DNA of 34,689 bases from Deltaproteobacteria bacterium (GTDB taxonomy: Bacteria; Desulfobacterota; Desulfarculia; Adiutricales; Adiutricaceae). The translations under genes and the position numbers were made by a program. Every line of letters begins with the position of its first letter. Position 1 is the stretch's first letter. Shown here piece after piece: positions 11,859-19,372 of the stretch. Below the pieces are notes generated by a model. The model ran no database searches, was not told where the DNA came from, and saw nothing but the letters and a program-made list of their open reading frames with translations. Location of the stretch: the NCBI GenBank assembly GCA_031257955.1, contig JAIRNQ010000124.1, forward strand, positions 1 to 34,689. Reading direction: 5' to 3'.

Positions 11859-11988
11859 CCAGCCCTTTTAGTCTTTGGCTTTGCTGAGTTGGCGGTAGGC
11901 CGGCTAACCGCCAGCCCCTTTGGACCCCAGCCCCTTTGGACCCCAGCCCCGTTGGTTCTTGGCTTTGTTCAGTAGCAGTAGGCCGGCC
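11859..11988. repeat. degenerate tandem duplication of the aroE 3' end with 16-bp repeats
   Basis: The segment 11945-11987, coding the last residues of AroE, is repeated imperfectly at 11860-11903, beyond the stop. About 34 of 44 aligned positions match, including a shared GTAGGCCGGC end. Between them lie two identical 16-bp units, AGCCCCTTTGGACCCC, at 11913-11928 and 11929-11944. The 16-bp units are not a multiple of three, so they are read in different frames in the AroE tail. The block looks like a local slippage or duplication event that moved or extended the aroE stop. Confidence 0.7.
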
Positions 11989-12818
11989 ACCAAGCTATCG
12001 TGGAAGACCGAAATGTTCACGTCGTGGCCCGTCCAGATTTTAAAAGAACGATGGGCCTGGTGGGCTAGCATGGCCTGACCGTTTTGGTACGTACCCTCGG
12101 CGTTGTCGGACAGTACCTTGAAGTGGTTCCCCTGCCGGGCGTAGTTGACGTCGATGACCATGGCCCCATCTTTAAGGGGCACCAAGGGCGGCTTGCCGTT
12201 GAACTCGGCGGGGGTGGAGGCCGTGGTGGCGTTAACCAACAGATTGAAGGGCCCGCTTTGCCCAAGCCTCTCCCAAGAGGTGGTCCGTAGTCCGAATCGG
12301 TCGGCCACGACCTCGGCCTTGGCCGGATCCCTGGCCGTCAGGAGGGGTTTATAGCCGCTCCGCTGGAGGGCCACGATGACCGCCTGCGAGACCCCGCCGG
12401 CCCCCAGGACCAGCGCCTTGGTATCTTCCGGGGCCGGGGCCCCGTCGTCCAAGTAGGCGTCCTGGAAGCCCAGGGCGTCGGTGTTGTCGCCGCGAAAGCC
12501 CTTATCGTCCGGAATCAGGGTGTTAACCGAGCCCACCGTCTTGGCCTCTTGCGACAAACCCGTAAGGTGCTCGATTACGGCGATCTTGTGGGGGTTGGTG
12601 ACGTTTAGCCCCAGGAAACCGCGTTTCCAGAGAGAGGCCAAGATTTTGGGAAGCATTTTCCCGGAAAGATTCAGCACTTCATACTTACCCACAAACTGTA
12701 GGCTTTGCAGGGCGGCCAAGTGCATCATGGGGGAGGGCGAGTGGATAACGTTGGGCCCACCCAATAGGCCCAGGTACCATATTGCGGACCGTTCGTTCGA
12801 TTCTGTCCGGCTGCTCAT
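11904..12818 (-). CDS. aroE: shikimate dehydrogenase
   Basis: It reduces 3-dehydroshikimate to shikimate with NADPH (step 4). Motifs over 304 residues are the substrate segment HSPSPMMHLAAL (about 26-37), the catalytic Lys78 in LNVTNPHK and Asp114 in NTDALGF. They continue with the nucleotide-binding loop LGAGGVSQAVIVAL (about 138-151), VNATTAS and a C-terminal QAMLAHQAHRSFKIWTG. The protein is a little longer than the usual 270-290. The last 15 residues (RGWGPKGLGSKGAGG) are encoded by tandem 16-bp repeats and are unlikely to belong to the fold. The start is ATG at 12818, with only a distant AGGA, so initiation may be weak or coupled to aroA. It lies 118 bp after aroA, across a strong palindrome. 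Confidence 0.95.
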   Translation of the reverse strand: MSSRTESNERSAIWYLGLLGGPNVIHSPSPMMHLAALQSLQFVGKYEVLNLSGKMLPKILASLWKRGFLGLNVTNPHKIAVIEHLTGLSQEAKTVGSVNTLIPDDKGFRGDNTDALGFQDAYLDDGAPAPEDTKALVLGAGGVSQAVIVALQRSGYKPLLTARDPAKAEVVADRFGLRTTSWERLGQSGPFNLLVNATTASTPAEFNGKPPLVPLKDGAMVIDVNYARQGNHFKVLSDNAEGTYQNGQAMLAHQAHRSFKIWTGHDVNISVFHDSLVAGLLLLNKAKNQRGWGPKGLGSKGAGG

Positions 12819-12879
12819 GCTTGCGTCAAGTCCTTTGCTTTAAAAGTTTAAAAAGTTTCACCCGTGCCCAACCCCAACG

Positions 12880-12905
12880 GCCCGGGGCCGCATGCGGCCC
12901 CGGGC
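12880..12905. repeat. 26-bp perfect GC palindrome between aroA and aroE
   Basis: GCCCGGGGCCGCA (12880-12892) is followed directly by its exact reverse complement (12893-12905). In RNA it would form a very stable hairpin 31 nt after the aroA stop. No T-run follows closely on the minus strand, though AAACTTTTTAAACTTTT lies about 35 nt further on. It may stabilise the aroA message, partly terminate, or be a cruciform or protein-binding site. Confidence 0.6.
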
Positions 12906-12936
12906 GGCCGCGCCCCCCTTACGGAAGGCTTTTGGC

Positions 12937-14250
12937 CTACGCCTGCCCGGAGTCGTCTCGCCAGAGGGAGTTAAGATCGGCGTCGAAGGTCGGGTAAGAG
13001 ATGGCGATGGATTCCCGGCCCAATATGGGCAAATCGGCGCCGGCCGCCTTGAGGGCGATGGCCAGGGTCATGGCCAGTCGGTGGTCGGATCCGGAATCGA
13101 GGCTCTCGGGGAGGATGAAGGAAGTCGGCCCGTCGATGATCAGATCGTCGCCGTCGGCGTTGGCCCTGGCCCCCAGGGCCCCCAGCTGGTGGCGTATGCC
13201 CATCAGGCGGTCGGTTTCCTTAACCCTTAGCTCGTCTACCTGACGGAAGACGGTCCGGCCCTGGGCCTGGGTGGCGGCCAGGGACAGGATAGGGATCTCG
13301 TCGATCAGCGACGGGATCTCTTCCTCGGTGATTTCCGTGGCCCTAAGGGGCCCGTCGTGGCTGACGGTAACGTCGCCGGTCGGCTCGGGCGTGTCGGCCA
13401 CCATCGTCAGGCTCACCTTGGCCCCCATGCGGTCCAAAACCCGCAGGAAGCCCGAGCGGGTCCGAGAGAGAAGCAAATTTTGGGCGGTCACCCGGCTGCC
13501 GGGGATCATGGCCGCGGCCACCAGGAAAAAGGCCGCCGCCGAGGGGTCGGCCGGGGTGGTAAAGCGTTTGGGTAGGGTAAGCCCCACCGGGGCGACCGTG
13601 GCCGTGAGTTCCTGGACGGCGATTTGGCCACCGAAGTAATTAATTAGGCGCTCGGTATGGTCCCGGGTGGCGTGGGGCTCGGTAACCGAGGTTTGCCCGG
13701 CCGCTTGGAGGCCGGCCAGCAATATGGCGCTTTTAAGTTGGGCGCTGGCCGTGTTCATCCGGTAGTCGATGCCGGTAAGCGGGCCTCCCCAAATGGTTAC
13801 CGGGGGCCGGCCGTTGAGGGTCTCTATCTTGGCCCCCATGAGCCGCAAGGGCTCGGCCACCCTCTCCATGGGCCGGCGCCGCAACTGGGTATCCCCGTCC
13901 AGAAGGTACTTGCCGGGTCGGGCGCTCAAAATGCCCATGAGGAGCCTTATGGTCGTCCCGCTGTTGCCGCAGTCTAGTTCAATACTCTCCGGACTCCCCG
14001 GACTCCCCGGCGCCTCCCAGCGGCCTCCCAGCCCCCGAATCGCCAGGCCCCGGACTCCCAATTCCCCTTCCCCCGTCCTCGTCTCGGCCCTACCGCCCAA
14101 TTTTCGGTATATGGCCAAACTGGACTTACAGTCTTCGCAGTCGGAAAGGCCTTCGATAAAGGCTTCCCCGCCCGCGATGAGGGACATGAGAATCAGACGG
14201 TGGCTTATGGACTTGTCGCCGGGGGGCGTGAATCGTCCGTTGAAAGGCAT
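12937..14250 (-). CDS. aroA: 3-phosphoshikimate 1-carboxyvinyltransferase (EPSP synthase)
   Basis: It adds the enolpyruvyl group of PEP to shikimate-3-phosphate (step 6). I start it at ATG 14250, which has GGAG 5 nt upstream and gives the family N-terminus MPFNGRFTPPGDKSISHR; the product is 437 residues, the normal size. Other motifs are LDCGNSGTTIRLLMG, DGDTQLRRRPMERV, and DEIPILSLAATQAQG followed by RQVDELRVKETDRL, which contains the catalytic acid. PGDKSISHR and RPMERV resemble the class II (glyphosate-tolerant) type; this is motif reading only. The frame is open upstream to an ATG at 14385, adding 45 Pro/Trp-rich residues with no ribosome-binding site. It is the first gene of the block and lies 156 bp from a good promoter. 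Confidence 0.95.
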   Translation of the reverse strand: MPFNGRFTPPGDKSISHRLILMSLIAGGEAFIEGLSDCEDCKSSLAIYRKLGGRAETRTGEGELGVRGLAIRGLGGRWEAPGSPGSPESIELDCGNSGTTIRLLMGILSARPGKYLLDGDTQLRRRPMERVAEPLRLMGAKIETLNGRPPVTIWGGPLTGIDYRMNTASAQLKSAILLAGLQAAGQTSVTEPHATRDHTERLINYFGGQIAVQELTATVAPVGLTLPKRFTTPADPSAAAFFLVAAAMIPGSRVTAQNLLLSRTRSGFLRVLDRMGAKVSLTMVADTPEPTGDVTVSHDGPLRATEITEEEIPSLIDEIPILSLAATQAQGRTVFRQVDELRVKETDRLMGIRHQLGALGARANADGDDLIIDGPTSFILPESLDSGSDHRLAMTLAIALKAAGADLPILGRESIAISYPTFDADLNSLWRDDSGQA

Positions 14251-14405
14251 GCGTTCTCCAAAAACCCGAATCCCAATCGCCGCCCCCGCCGGCAAAGGCG
14301 AAGGCCCGGGGTCCCAAACGGCCAATCCCCAGCCCGTGGCCCAGGGCCAAGGGAACTCCCCCGGCCGCCATGGCGGGTACTCCATTGGCGCAAAAATCGA
14401 CCTTC

Positions 14406-14434
14406 ATTATCCGCTAAAACCTTCCCCTTTTCAA
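14406..14434 (-). promoter_or_regulatory. sigma70-like promoter of the aroA-led block
   Basis: On the minus strand: TTGAAA (14434-14429), a 17-bp spacer, and GATAAT (14411-14406). Each box matches consensus at 5 of 6 positions. Transcription should begin near 14399, leaving about 150 nt before the aroA ATG at 14250. That leader contains a CCGCCATGGCGG palindrome (14365-14376) and the Trp-codon-rich in-frame stretch 14385-14251. It is the most likely promoter for the aro genes and perhaps uvrA and its downstream genes. Confidence 0.6.
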
Positions 14435-14700
14435 GTGACCCCCCGACACTTTCTCGCGTTTTTCCCCCTCAATTACCCTTATCCTTATATAAACTTCACT
14501 AACTCCCTCTCTTCCATCCCATTGGTCACTACCTTTCACGCCAATCCCAAACAATCCATCAAAATTCTCCCAAACGTCCCCATTTTTTCCCTCTTCCACC
14601 CCAATATCTCACAATGTTTCTCGCGCCGCCAAACAACCCACCCCCTCCCCGGAACCCGCTCCCCGGCCGCTACCGAAACCGCCATCATTCGCCTCGGGCA
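14412..14700. other. strand-asymmetric pyrimidine-rich stretch upstream of aroA
   Basis: The plus strand here is dominated by C and T, especially 14412-14640, with few G residues; the minus strand is correspondingly purine-rich. I see no protein gene I trust. The minus frame 14599-14414 is open but reads as Gly/Glu/Lys/Arg-rich, as expected from purine composition. The proximal end holds the aroA promoter. Such asymmetry can favour R-loops or triplexes or can mark a relic repeat; function is unknown. Confidence 0.5.
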
Positions 14701-14710
14701 CCCTATGAGG

Positions 14711-15370
14711 TCCCGGTAGGTCAGGTGTCTTCCCCGATGGCCCGTGGATGCCCCTGAGAAGCCCTCAGAGGCTTGGCAATGGTCTGGTGGCTAGGGGAGT
14801 AGCGGGAAAGAGCTAAAACGCGACTGGGAGGCTCTGAACGGCCTCTGGGAGGCCAGTGAGGTGAGAGGTGGGATGGGAAGGCGCGTGGTTGACCATGGAA
14901 GGCCTTGGGAGGCCCCTGGGAGGTTTTGAAAGGGTTTGGCTGTCCCGGTAGGTCAGATCTGTTCCTGGAAGGCCCGTGGTGGGCCCTGAGAGCCCGTAGA
15001 GGCCTGGGAATGGGCGGGTGGCTAGGGGGGGCGCGGGAAAGAGCTAAAACGCGACTGGGAGGCTCTGAGCGGCCTCTGGGAGGCCAGTGAGGTGAGAGGT
15101 GGGATGGGAAGGCGCGTGGTTGACCATGGAAGGCCTTGGGAGGCCCCTGGGAGGTTTTGAAAGGGTTTGGCTGTCCCGGGAGGTCAGGTCTGTTCCTGGA
15201 AGGCCCGTGGTGGGCCCTGAGAGCCCCGTAGAGGCCTGGCAATGGGCGGGTGGCTAGGGGAGTAGCGGGAAAGTTTGAAAACGCGACTGGGAGGCTCTGA
15301 GCGGGTTTGGTAGGCTTGTAAGGCGAGAAGTCCGCCGGGAAGGCGCGGGTGGACTTGGGTTGGGAGGCGT
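14711..15370. repeat. tandem array of about 231-bp units (two full, one degenerate)
   Basis: Units begin with TCCCGGTAGGTCAG-like sequence at 14711, 14943 and 15174, giving periods of 232 and 231 bp. Units 1 and 2 are near-identical over most of their length. Unit 3 is similar to about 15305 and then diverges. Each unit contains smaller GGGAGGC and GGAAGGC motifs, so it may have grown from a short repeat. On the minus strand a 173-codon frame is kept open by the 77-codon period, but it is Pro/Arg/His-rich, lacks a convincing start context and looks non-coding. Confidence 0.8.
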
Positions 15371-15521
15371 TCAGGGGCTGGGGTTGGCCCGGGTGGGGGT
15401 GTTTTTGGGCCGGTGGGCTGTGGGAAGCGATTTAGGCGGGGATCAAGAGGTGCCTAAACGTCCCGCTTGGATGGGCAAAGGCGTTCAAAGATTTTATTTT
15501 GTCCCGCGGCATGCGCTTATC

Positions 15522-15550
15522 TGGACTATCAAGGCCCTAGGTGCTATACT
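15522..15550 (+). promoter_or_regulatory. possible sigma70 promoter upstream of the 18-bp array
   Basis: TGGACT (15522-15527), a 17-bp spacer and TATACT (15545-15550). The -10 box matches at 5 of 6 and the -35 at 4 of 6 positions. It points toward cheY, about 690 nt away, through the 18-bp repeat array. A weaker TTGGTT...TATTTA pair near 16065-16095 is an alternative nearer cheY. Confidence 0.35.
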
Positions 15551-15753
15551 TTTCGCTGTAAATCGGGAATCGCCCTATCCGGGCGGGCCCGTTTGGTTTT
15601 TTGGCCGGTCGTTCGGCCTTCGTTTTTATGGGTTTAGGGGCAAGAGAATCGCCGTCCAAACGCCAGCTTATAGTTTTTTTCTGAGTATTTAGTGCGCAAT
15701 CGCCGAGTAAACGCCGCTTAAGCGTTGAGTATTCGGGGAGTATTCTGGGCGCG

Positions 15754-15969
15754 GGCCTCGCATGGTCTCGGGGCCTCGCATGGCCACCGGGTCTTGATTG
15801 GCCGCGGGGCTTTGCTTGGCCACCGGGCCTTGATTGGCCGCGGGGCTTTGCTTGGTCGCCGGGTCTCGCTTGGTCGCGGGGCCTCGCTTGGCCACCGGTT
15901 CTCGCATGGTCTCGGGGCTTTGCTTGGCCACCGGGCCTTGATTGGCCGCGGGGCTTTGCTTGGTCGCCG
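15754..15969. repeat. twelve in-register 18-bp tandem repeats
   Basis: Exactly twelve 18-bp units fill 216 bp without an insertion or deletion. The consensus is about GGCYTYGMWTGGYCNCSG (examples GGCTTTGCTTGGCCACCG and GGCCTTGATTGGCCGCGG). Variants alternate, so a higher-order 36-bp period (TTTGCTTGG then TTGATTGG) is also visible. Because 18 is divisible by three, frames on both strands stay open and read as hexapeptide repeats, but no start with a ribosome-binding site supports translation. It lies upstream of cheY. A minisatellite or multi-site binding region is likely. Confidence 0.85.
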
Positions 15970-16240
15970 AGATTGTGGGCGCGTTTTTTTGGGCAATTGG
16001 CGCCGGTAACGCCCGTTCGTTCTGGCCAACGGTTATGGTTCTTTTCGGCCTCGTTTGATCGATTTGGTTAGGTTTATACCCGAAAGTTATTTAATCGGAA
16101 CGTGAATTAGGTACCGCGATGGCCAGCCAAGTCTTTGGCGGCCGCATGGATAGAGAGCCAAACCCCGAAACCGGGGAATTTGGCGGCTCCCTTTGGGCCC
16201 CGGGGCTTTAGGCCGGGGCATCCAGGATGAGGTGGACATC

Positions 16241-16621
16241 ATGCCCTTGGGCTCAGGTCAAACCGTGCTGATTGTCGATGATTCCCCGGTCATGAGACAG
16301 ATGTTGTTCAATATATTCGCCAACGAGGGTTTCAACGTCGTGGCCCAGGCGGCCGACGGCGAGGAGGCCCTGACCCTTTTCGACCTCCACAAGCCCGACC
16401 TGACAACCCTGGACATCGTCATGCCAAAAATCAGGGGCACTGAGGTTTTGGCCAGCCTGATGGAGAAATACCCGGATAGCTGCGTCATAATGGCTTCGTC
16501 GGTCTCCGACGCCAGGACCGTCATGCATTGTTTGAAAATGGGCGCCAGGCAGTACATCATCAAACCTTACGATGAGGAAAAGGTCATGAACGCGGTCAAA
16601 AAGGCCCTTCGATTGGGTTAA
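16241..16621 (+). CDS. cheY: CheY-like single-domain response regulator
   Basis: A stand-alone receiver domain of 126 residues. The acidic pocket is Asp13-Asp14 (LIVDDSP), the phosphoacceptor is Asp58 (TLDIVMP), the switch residue is Ser86 (MASSVS), the aromatic switch is Tyr105 and the conserved lysine is Lys108 (IKPYD). I place the start at ATG 16241, preceded by GAGGTGG 6 nt upstream. An upstream in-frame ATG (16193) has no ribosome-binding site and would add residues outside the fold. A CCCCG-AAAC-CGGGG hairpin and a GCCCCGGGGC palindrome lie just upstream. It precedes cheA by 124 bp and is the natural phosphate acceptor of that kinase. No output domain is attached, so it must act by binding a target protein. 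Confidence 0.93.
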   Translation: MPLGSGQTVLIVDDSPVMRQMLFNIFANEGFNVVAQAADGEEALTLFDLHKPDLTTLDIVMPKIRGTEVLASLMEKYPDSCVIMASSVSDARTVMHCLKMGARQYIIKPYDEEKVMNAVKKALRLG

Positions 16622-16745
16622 GGCGACCACGAAATTTTCACTAACGCGGGCGATATATCGCCGACGAACGGAAACCGAATGAACCGAGGCGCCTAAAAAG
16701 GCCCAATAGCCGAGGCGGCCCACTCCAAGGCCGCGGAGGGCTCAA

Positions 16746-18983
16746 ATGAACGTAAGCGACGAAAATCTAGCCGAACTGTTTGAACAATATAAAGACGAGG
16801 TCAGGGAGACCATTGGCACGCTCGATAACGAGTTGGTGGCCATTGAGCAAGACCCCACCTCCAGCGAGACCATTTTTTCCCTGTTTAGGCACATGCACTC
16901 GCTGAAGGGCTCGTCCAAAATGTTCAACGTCGACAACATCGCCAACATAGCCCACCGGCTTGAGGATTTGATGTCGTTGATCGACAAAAATAATTCCATC
17001 CTGCCCAAATACCCCAAAATAATCGATCTGCTTTTCAAGGGAAACGACATATTCCGGGACATCATCGCCAAACTTGAAGACGACATCACCTATACCACCA
17101 TGACCGTGGACCACGTGGCTTTCGTCGGCGAGATCCAAAACCAGATTGACAAAATCAACCGCCGCGACACCCAATTGGTCGACTCGGCCCGCAAGCTGGT
17201 CGAGGATCTGGAAGCCCTGCTCCCGGCCATGGAAGAGATGGAGATCGAGCACCTAAAGAAAGACATTCAGGAACTCAATAACGGGCTGGCCTTGGTTACC
17301 TTGGAGGAGGAAGGGGCCAACCAGATTCGCTTCAATTATAACGGGGCCGATCTGACCGACGACGTTAGGGCCATGGAGGAACTGCTAAAGAAATTTAACG
17401 ACGGAAAAGCCACGCCCGAAGACGGCCAGGCCTTTCTTGACGCGGCCAACCGCCTCTACAACAGCTTGGCGGACGTGGCCACCGAAGACGCCATGAGCCT
17501 CATAGCCGAGCTGGGCGACGGGCTTTCGCTCTTTTCCGAGCGCAAGTTGGAAATGGACCAGATGATGGTCGAGTTCTTCGCCGCCATGCTCAAGGAACTG
17601 AAGGAAAAGTTTCACGTCGAGGTCGAGGCCCCGGCGGCCAAGGTCTCCGGGCCGGCCAAGAGCCAGGCCAAGGCCCAGGAGCCCCAAGTCAAGACCATCA
17701 GGGTGGACGAGGCCAAGATAGATCTTTTCCTAGAGTCGGTCGGAAAGCTAATCACCAAAAGCGAAATCTTAAACCACCTCCAGTTCTCCTTTAGGCAGGC
17801 CGGTATCGACACCGGGCTCCTTCGGGATTTCTCAACCGTCTCCCGCACCATCTCCACCGACATCGTCAACCTCCAGCGCTCGATAATGGAAGTGCGCCAG
17901 GTGGAGATGAATAATATTTTAAAGAAATTTCCGCGCTTGGTCCGGGACATTTCCCACAAGATTGGGAAAGAGGCCGAAATGATCATTACCGGCGAGCGGG
18001 TGCCCATCGACAAAAGCCTTCTGGACGACGTTGAGCAGGCCATGGTCCATATCGTCCGAAACGCCGTGGATCACGGACTGGAAGGCCCAGAAGAGAGGGT
18101 GGCCGCCGGAAAGCCCAGACGGGGCACCGTCAATATCGCCGTCACCCCCGAGGAGGCCTCGATATTCATTGAGGTCTCCGATGACGGACGCGGCCTGGAT
18201 CTGGAAAAGATAAAAGCCAAGGCCATAGAACGCGGCGTGCTCACCGAGGATCAATCCCAGACCATCTCCGACAAAGACGCGGCCATGCTCATCTTCAACT
18301 CGGGCCTTTCCACCAAAGACCAGGCCACCGACCTCTCCGGCCGCGGGGTGGGCATGGACGTGGTCATGACCAATCTGAAAAAATGGAACGGCGAGGTCTT
18401 GATCGACAACCGCCCCAGCCACGGCCTTTCGGTCGGCTTGAGACTACCGGTGACCAATACCCTCCTGACCAAGGAGGCCATAATGCTCCGGGTGGGCACC
18501 TCGACCTTCTGCCTGCCCCTGGAGTTCGTCAACGAAATCGTCACCGTCCCGGCCGACTCCGTTCACCACCACAAGGAAGGGGCCGTCTTCCGCCACCGGG
18601 ACATGGTCATCTCGGTCATCGATCTTAAGGGCCTGTTGGGCCTCTCCGACGTGGACGCCGCCTTCTACGCCCAGGGCAAAGGCGGGGCCGGCCAGAACTT
18701 GGGCGAATTTTCCTTGGGGGAGGGCGACTTCGTCGCCGACATGGACGAGGGCGACGGCCTCAAGGGCGGGGTCAAGAACAACAATATCTTCATCATCCTC
18801 CGGGGCAAGGTCGACTCCCGCCAGTCCATCATGGCCGACGAGATACTGGGCCAGCAAAAGATTGTCATCAAAGAGTTTGAGCTGGAGACCTTCCGCCGGC
18901 TCCCGTATTTCAACGGCTTGACCCTCCTGGGTGACGGTCGGGTCGTTCTCATCCTCGACTCCGAAAAGCTCTTGGAATCCTAA
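16746..18983 (+). CDS. cheA: CheA-type chemotaxis-like histidine kinase
   Basis: The 745-residue protein has CheA order. The Hpt domain carries phosphoacceptor His51 in FRHMHSLKGSSKMF. A helical region (about 110-310) may contain a degenerate second Hpt-like or regulator-binding segment. The dimerisation domain begins at IRVDEAKIDLF (about 318). The ATPase domain has N-box MVHIVRNAVDHGLE (about 432), DDGRGLD (about 479) and GRGVGMD (about 531). A CheW-like domain runs from about 565 to the end. That domain holds a Gly/Asp-rich insertion of about 40 residues (roughly 640-680). The start is ATG 16746 with GGAGGG 6 nt upstream. With cheY alone beside it and no cheW, cheR, cheB or receptor nearby, it may serve a non-flagellar output such as pili or gliding; this is inference. 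Confidence 0.95.
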   Translation: MNVSDENLAELFEQYKDEVRETIGTLDNELVAIEQDPTSSETIFSLFRHMHSLKGSSKMFNVDNIANIAHRLEDLMSLIDKNNSILPKYPKIIDLLFKGNDIFRDIIAKLEDDITYTTMTVDHVAFVGEIQNQIDKINRRDTQLVDSARKLVEDLEALLPAMEEMEIEHLKKDIQELNNGLALVTLEEEGANQIRFNYNGADLTDDVRAMEELLKKFNDGKATPEDGQAFLDAANRLYNSLADVATEDAMSLIAELGDGLSLFSERKLEMDQMMVEFFAAMLKELKEKFHVEVEAPAAKVSGPAKSQAKAQEPQVKTIRVDEAKIDLFLESVGKLITKSEILNHLQFSFRQAGIDTGLLRDFSTVSRTISTDIVNLQRSIMEVRQVEMNNILKKFPRLVRDISHKIGKEAEMIITGERVPIDKSLLDDVEQAMVHIVRNAVDHGLEGPEERVAAGKPRRGTVNIAVTPEEASIFIEVSDDGRGLDLEKIKAKAIERGVLTEDQSQTISDKDAAMLIFNSGLSTKDQATDLSGRGVGMDVVMTNLKKWNGEVLIDNRPSHGLSVGLRLPVTNTLLTKEAIMLRVGTSTFCLPLEFVNEIVTVPADSVHHHKEGAVFRHRDMVISVIDLKGLLGLSDVDAAFYAQGKGGAGQNLGEFSLGEGDFVADMDEGDGLKGGVKNNNIFIILRGKVDSRQSIMADEILGQQKIVIKEFELETFRRLPYFNGLTLLGDGRVVLILDSEKLLES

Positions 18984-18985
18984 GC

Positions 18986-19050
18986 CCCGCCGACGGCGGG
19001 CCCAGGATTCCGGGGGGCCCCGGGTTTCCGGGAACCCGAAAACCGTTTTT
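18986..19050 (+). terminator. possible terminator after cheA
   Basis: Two hairpins follow the cheA stop: CCCGCC-GAC-GGCGGG (18986-19000) and CGGGTT-TCCGGG-AACCCG (19021-19038). The second is followed by a T-run (about 19046-19050) after a 7-8 nt gap. This is less than ideal for an intrinsic terminator but placed correctly for the end of the cheY-cheA unit. The remaining bases to 19231 show no gene. Confidence 0.4.
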
Positions 19051-19231
19051 CCCTCGCCCCAATTTTCCCCTACCCTTGGGTTACCCCCTTGGCCATCGAT
19101 AGGTCTTTTCCTTACTCCCTCGTTAGACGCGTGTTTTTCCTCCTTCTGGATATCCTTTACTTAGCCAAATTTGGAAAGTTGGGAATGTCATGGGTTTATC
19201 TCCATTGGCGTAGTGATTGGCGGGATGGAAT

Positions 19232-19260
19232 TTGACAATTTGCCGTAATTAATCTAAGAT
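19232..19260 (+). promoter_or_regulatory. sigma70-like promoter of the secreted-protein gene
   Basis: A consensus TTGACA (19232-19237), a 17-bp spacer and TAAGAT (19255-19260). Transcription would start near 19267, about 105 nt before the GTG start at 19373. The sequence around it is AT-richer than the coding regions, as expected of a promoter. Confidence 0.6.
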
Positions 19261-19372
19261 GCTTCCATGAATGGTTGCCTTAGCTCCGGCTTAAGCACGA
19301 AAGATTTCAAAAACTATGAGGTCAGCCCGAAGGAGTGTTTTTGGGCTTGAAGCTTTTCCACGGGGGTATATC

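Noticed and set aside
14251-14385. N-terminal extension of AroA
   Set aside because: No ribosome-binding site precedes the upstream ATG, while ATG 14250 has GGAG and gives the family N-terminus. It is kept only as a possible leader signal.
14721-15242. 173-codon minus frame over the 231-bp array
   Set aside because: Open only because the period is 77 codons; Pro/Arg/His-rich, no start context, no recognisable domain.
15754-15969. CRISPR array
   Set aside because: Units are contiguous 18-mers with no unique spacers, and no cas genes are present.
15689-16029. Hexapeptide-repeat proteins over the 18-bp array
   Set aside because: Frames on both strands are open because 18 is a multiple of three; none has a credible start, so no gene is called.
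16193-16240. Upstream start for cheY
   Set aside because: The earlier ATG lacks a ribosome-binding site and lies in GC hairpins; ATG 16241 has GAGGTGG and starts the receiver fold properly.
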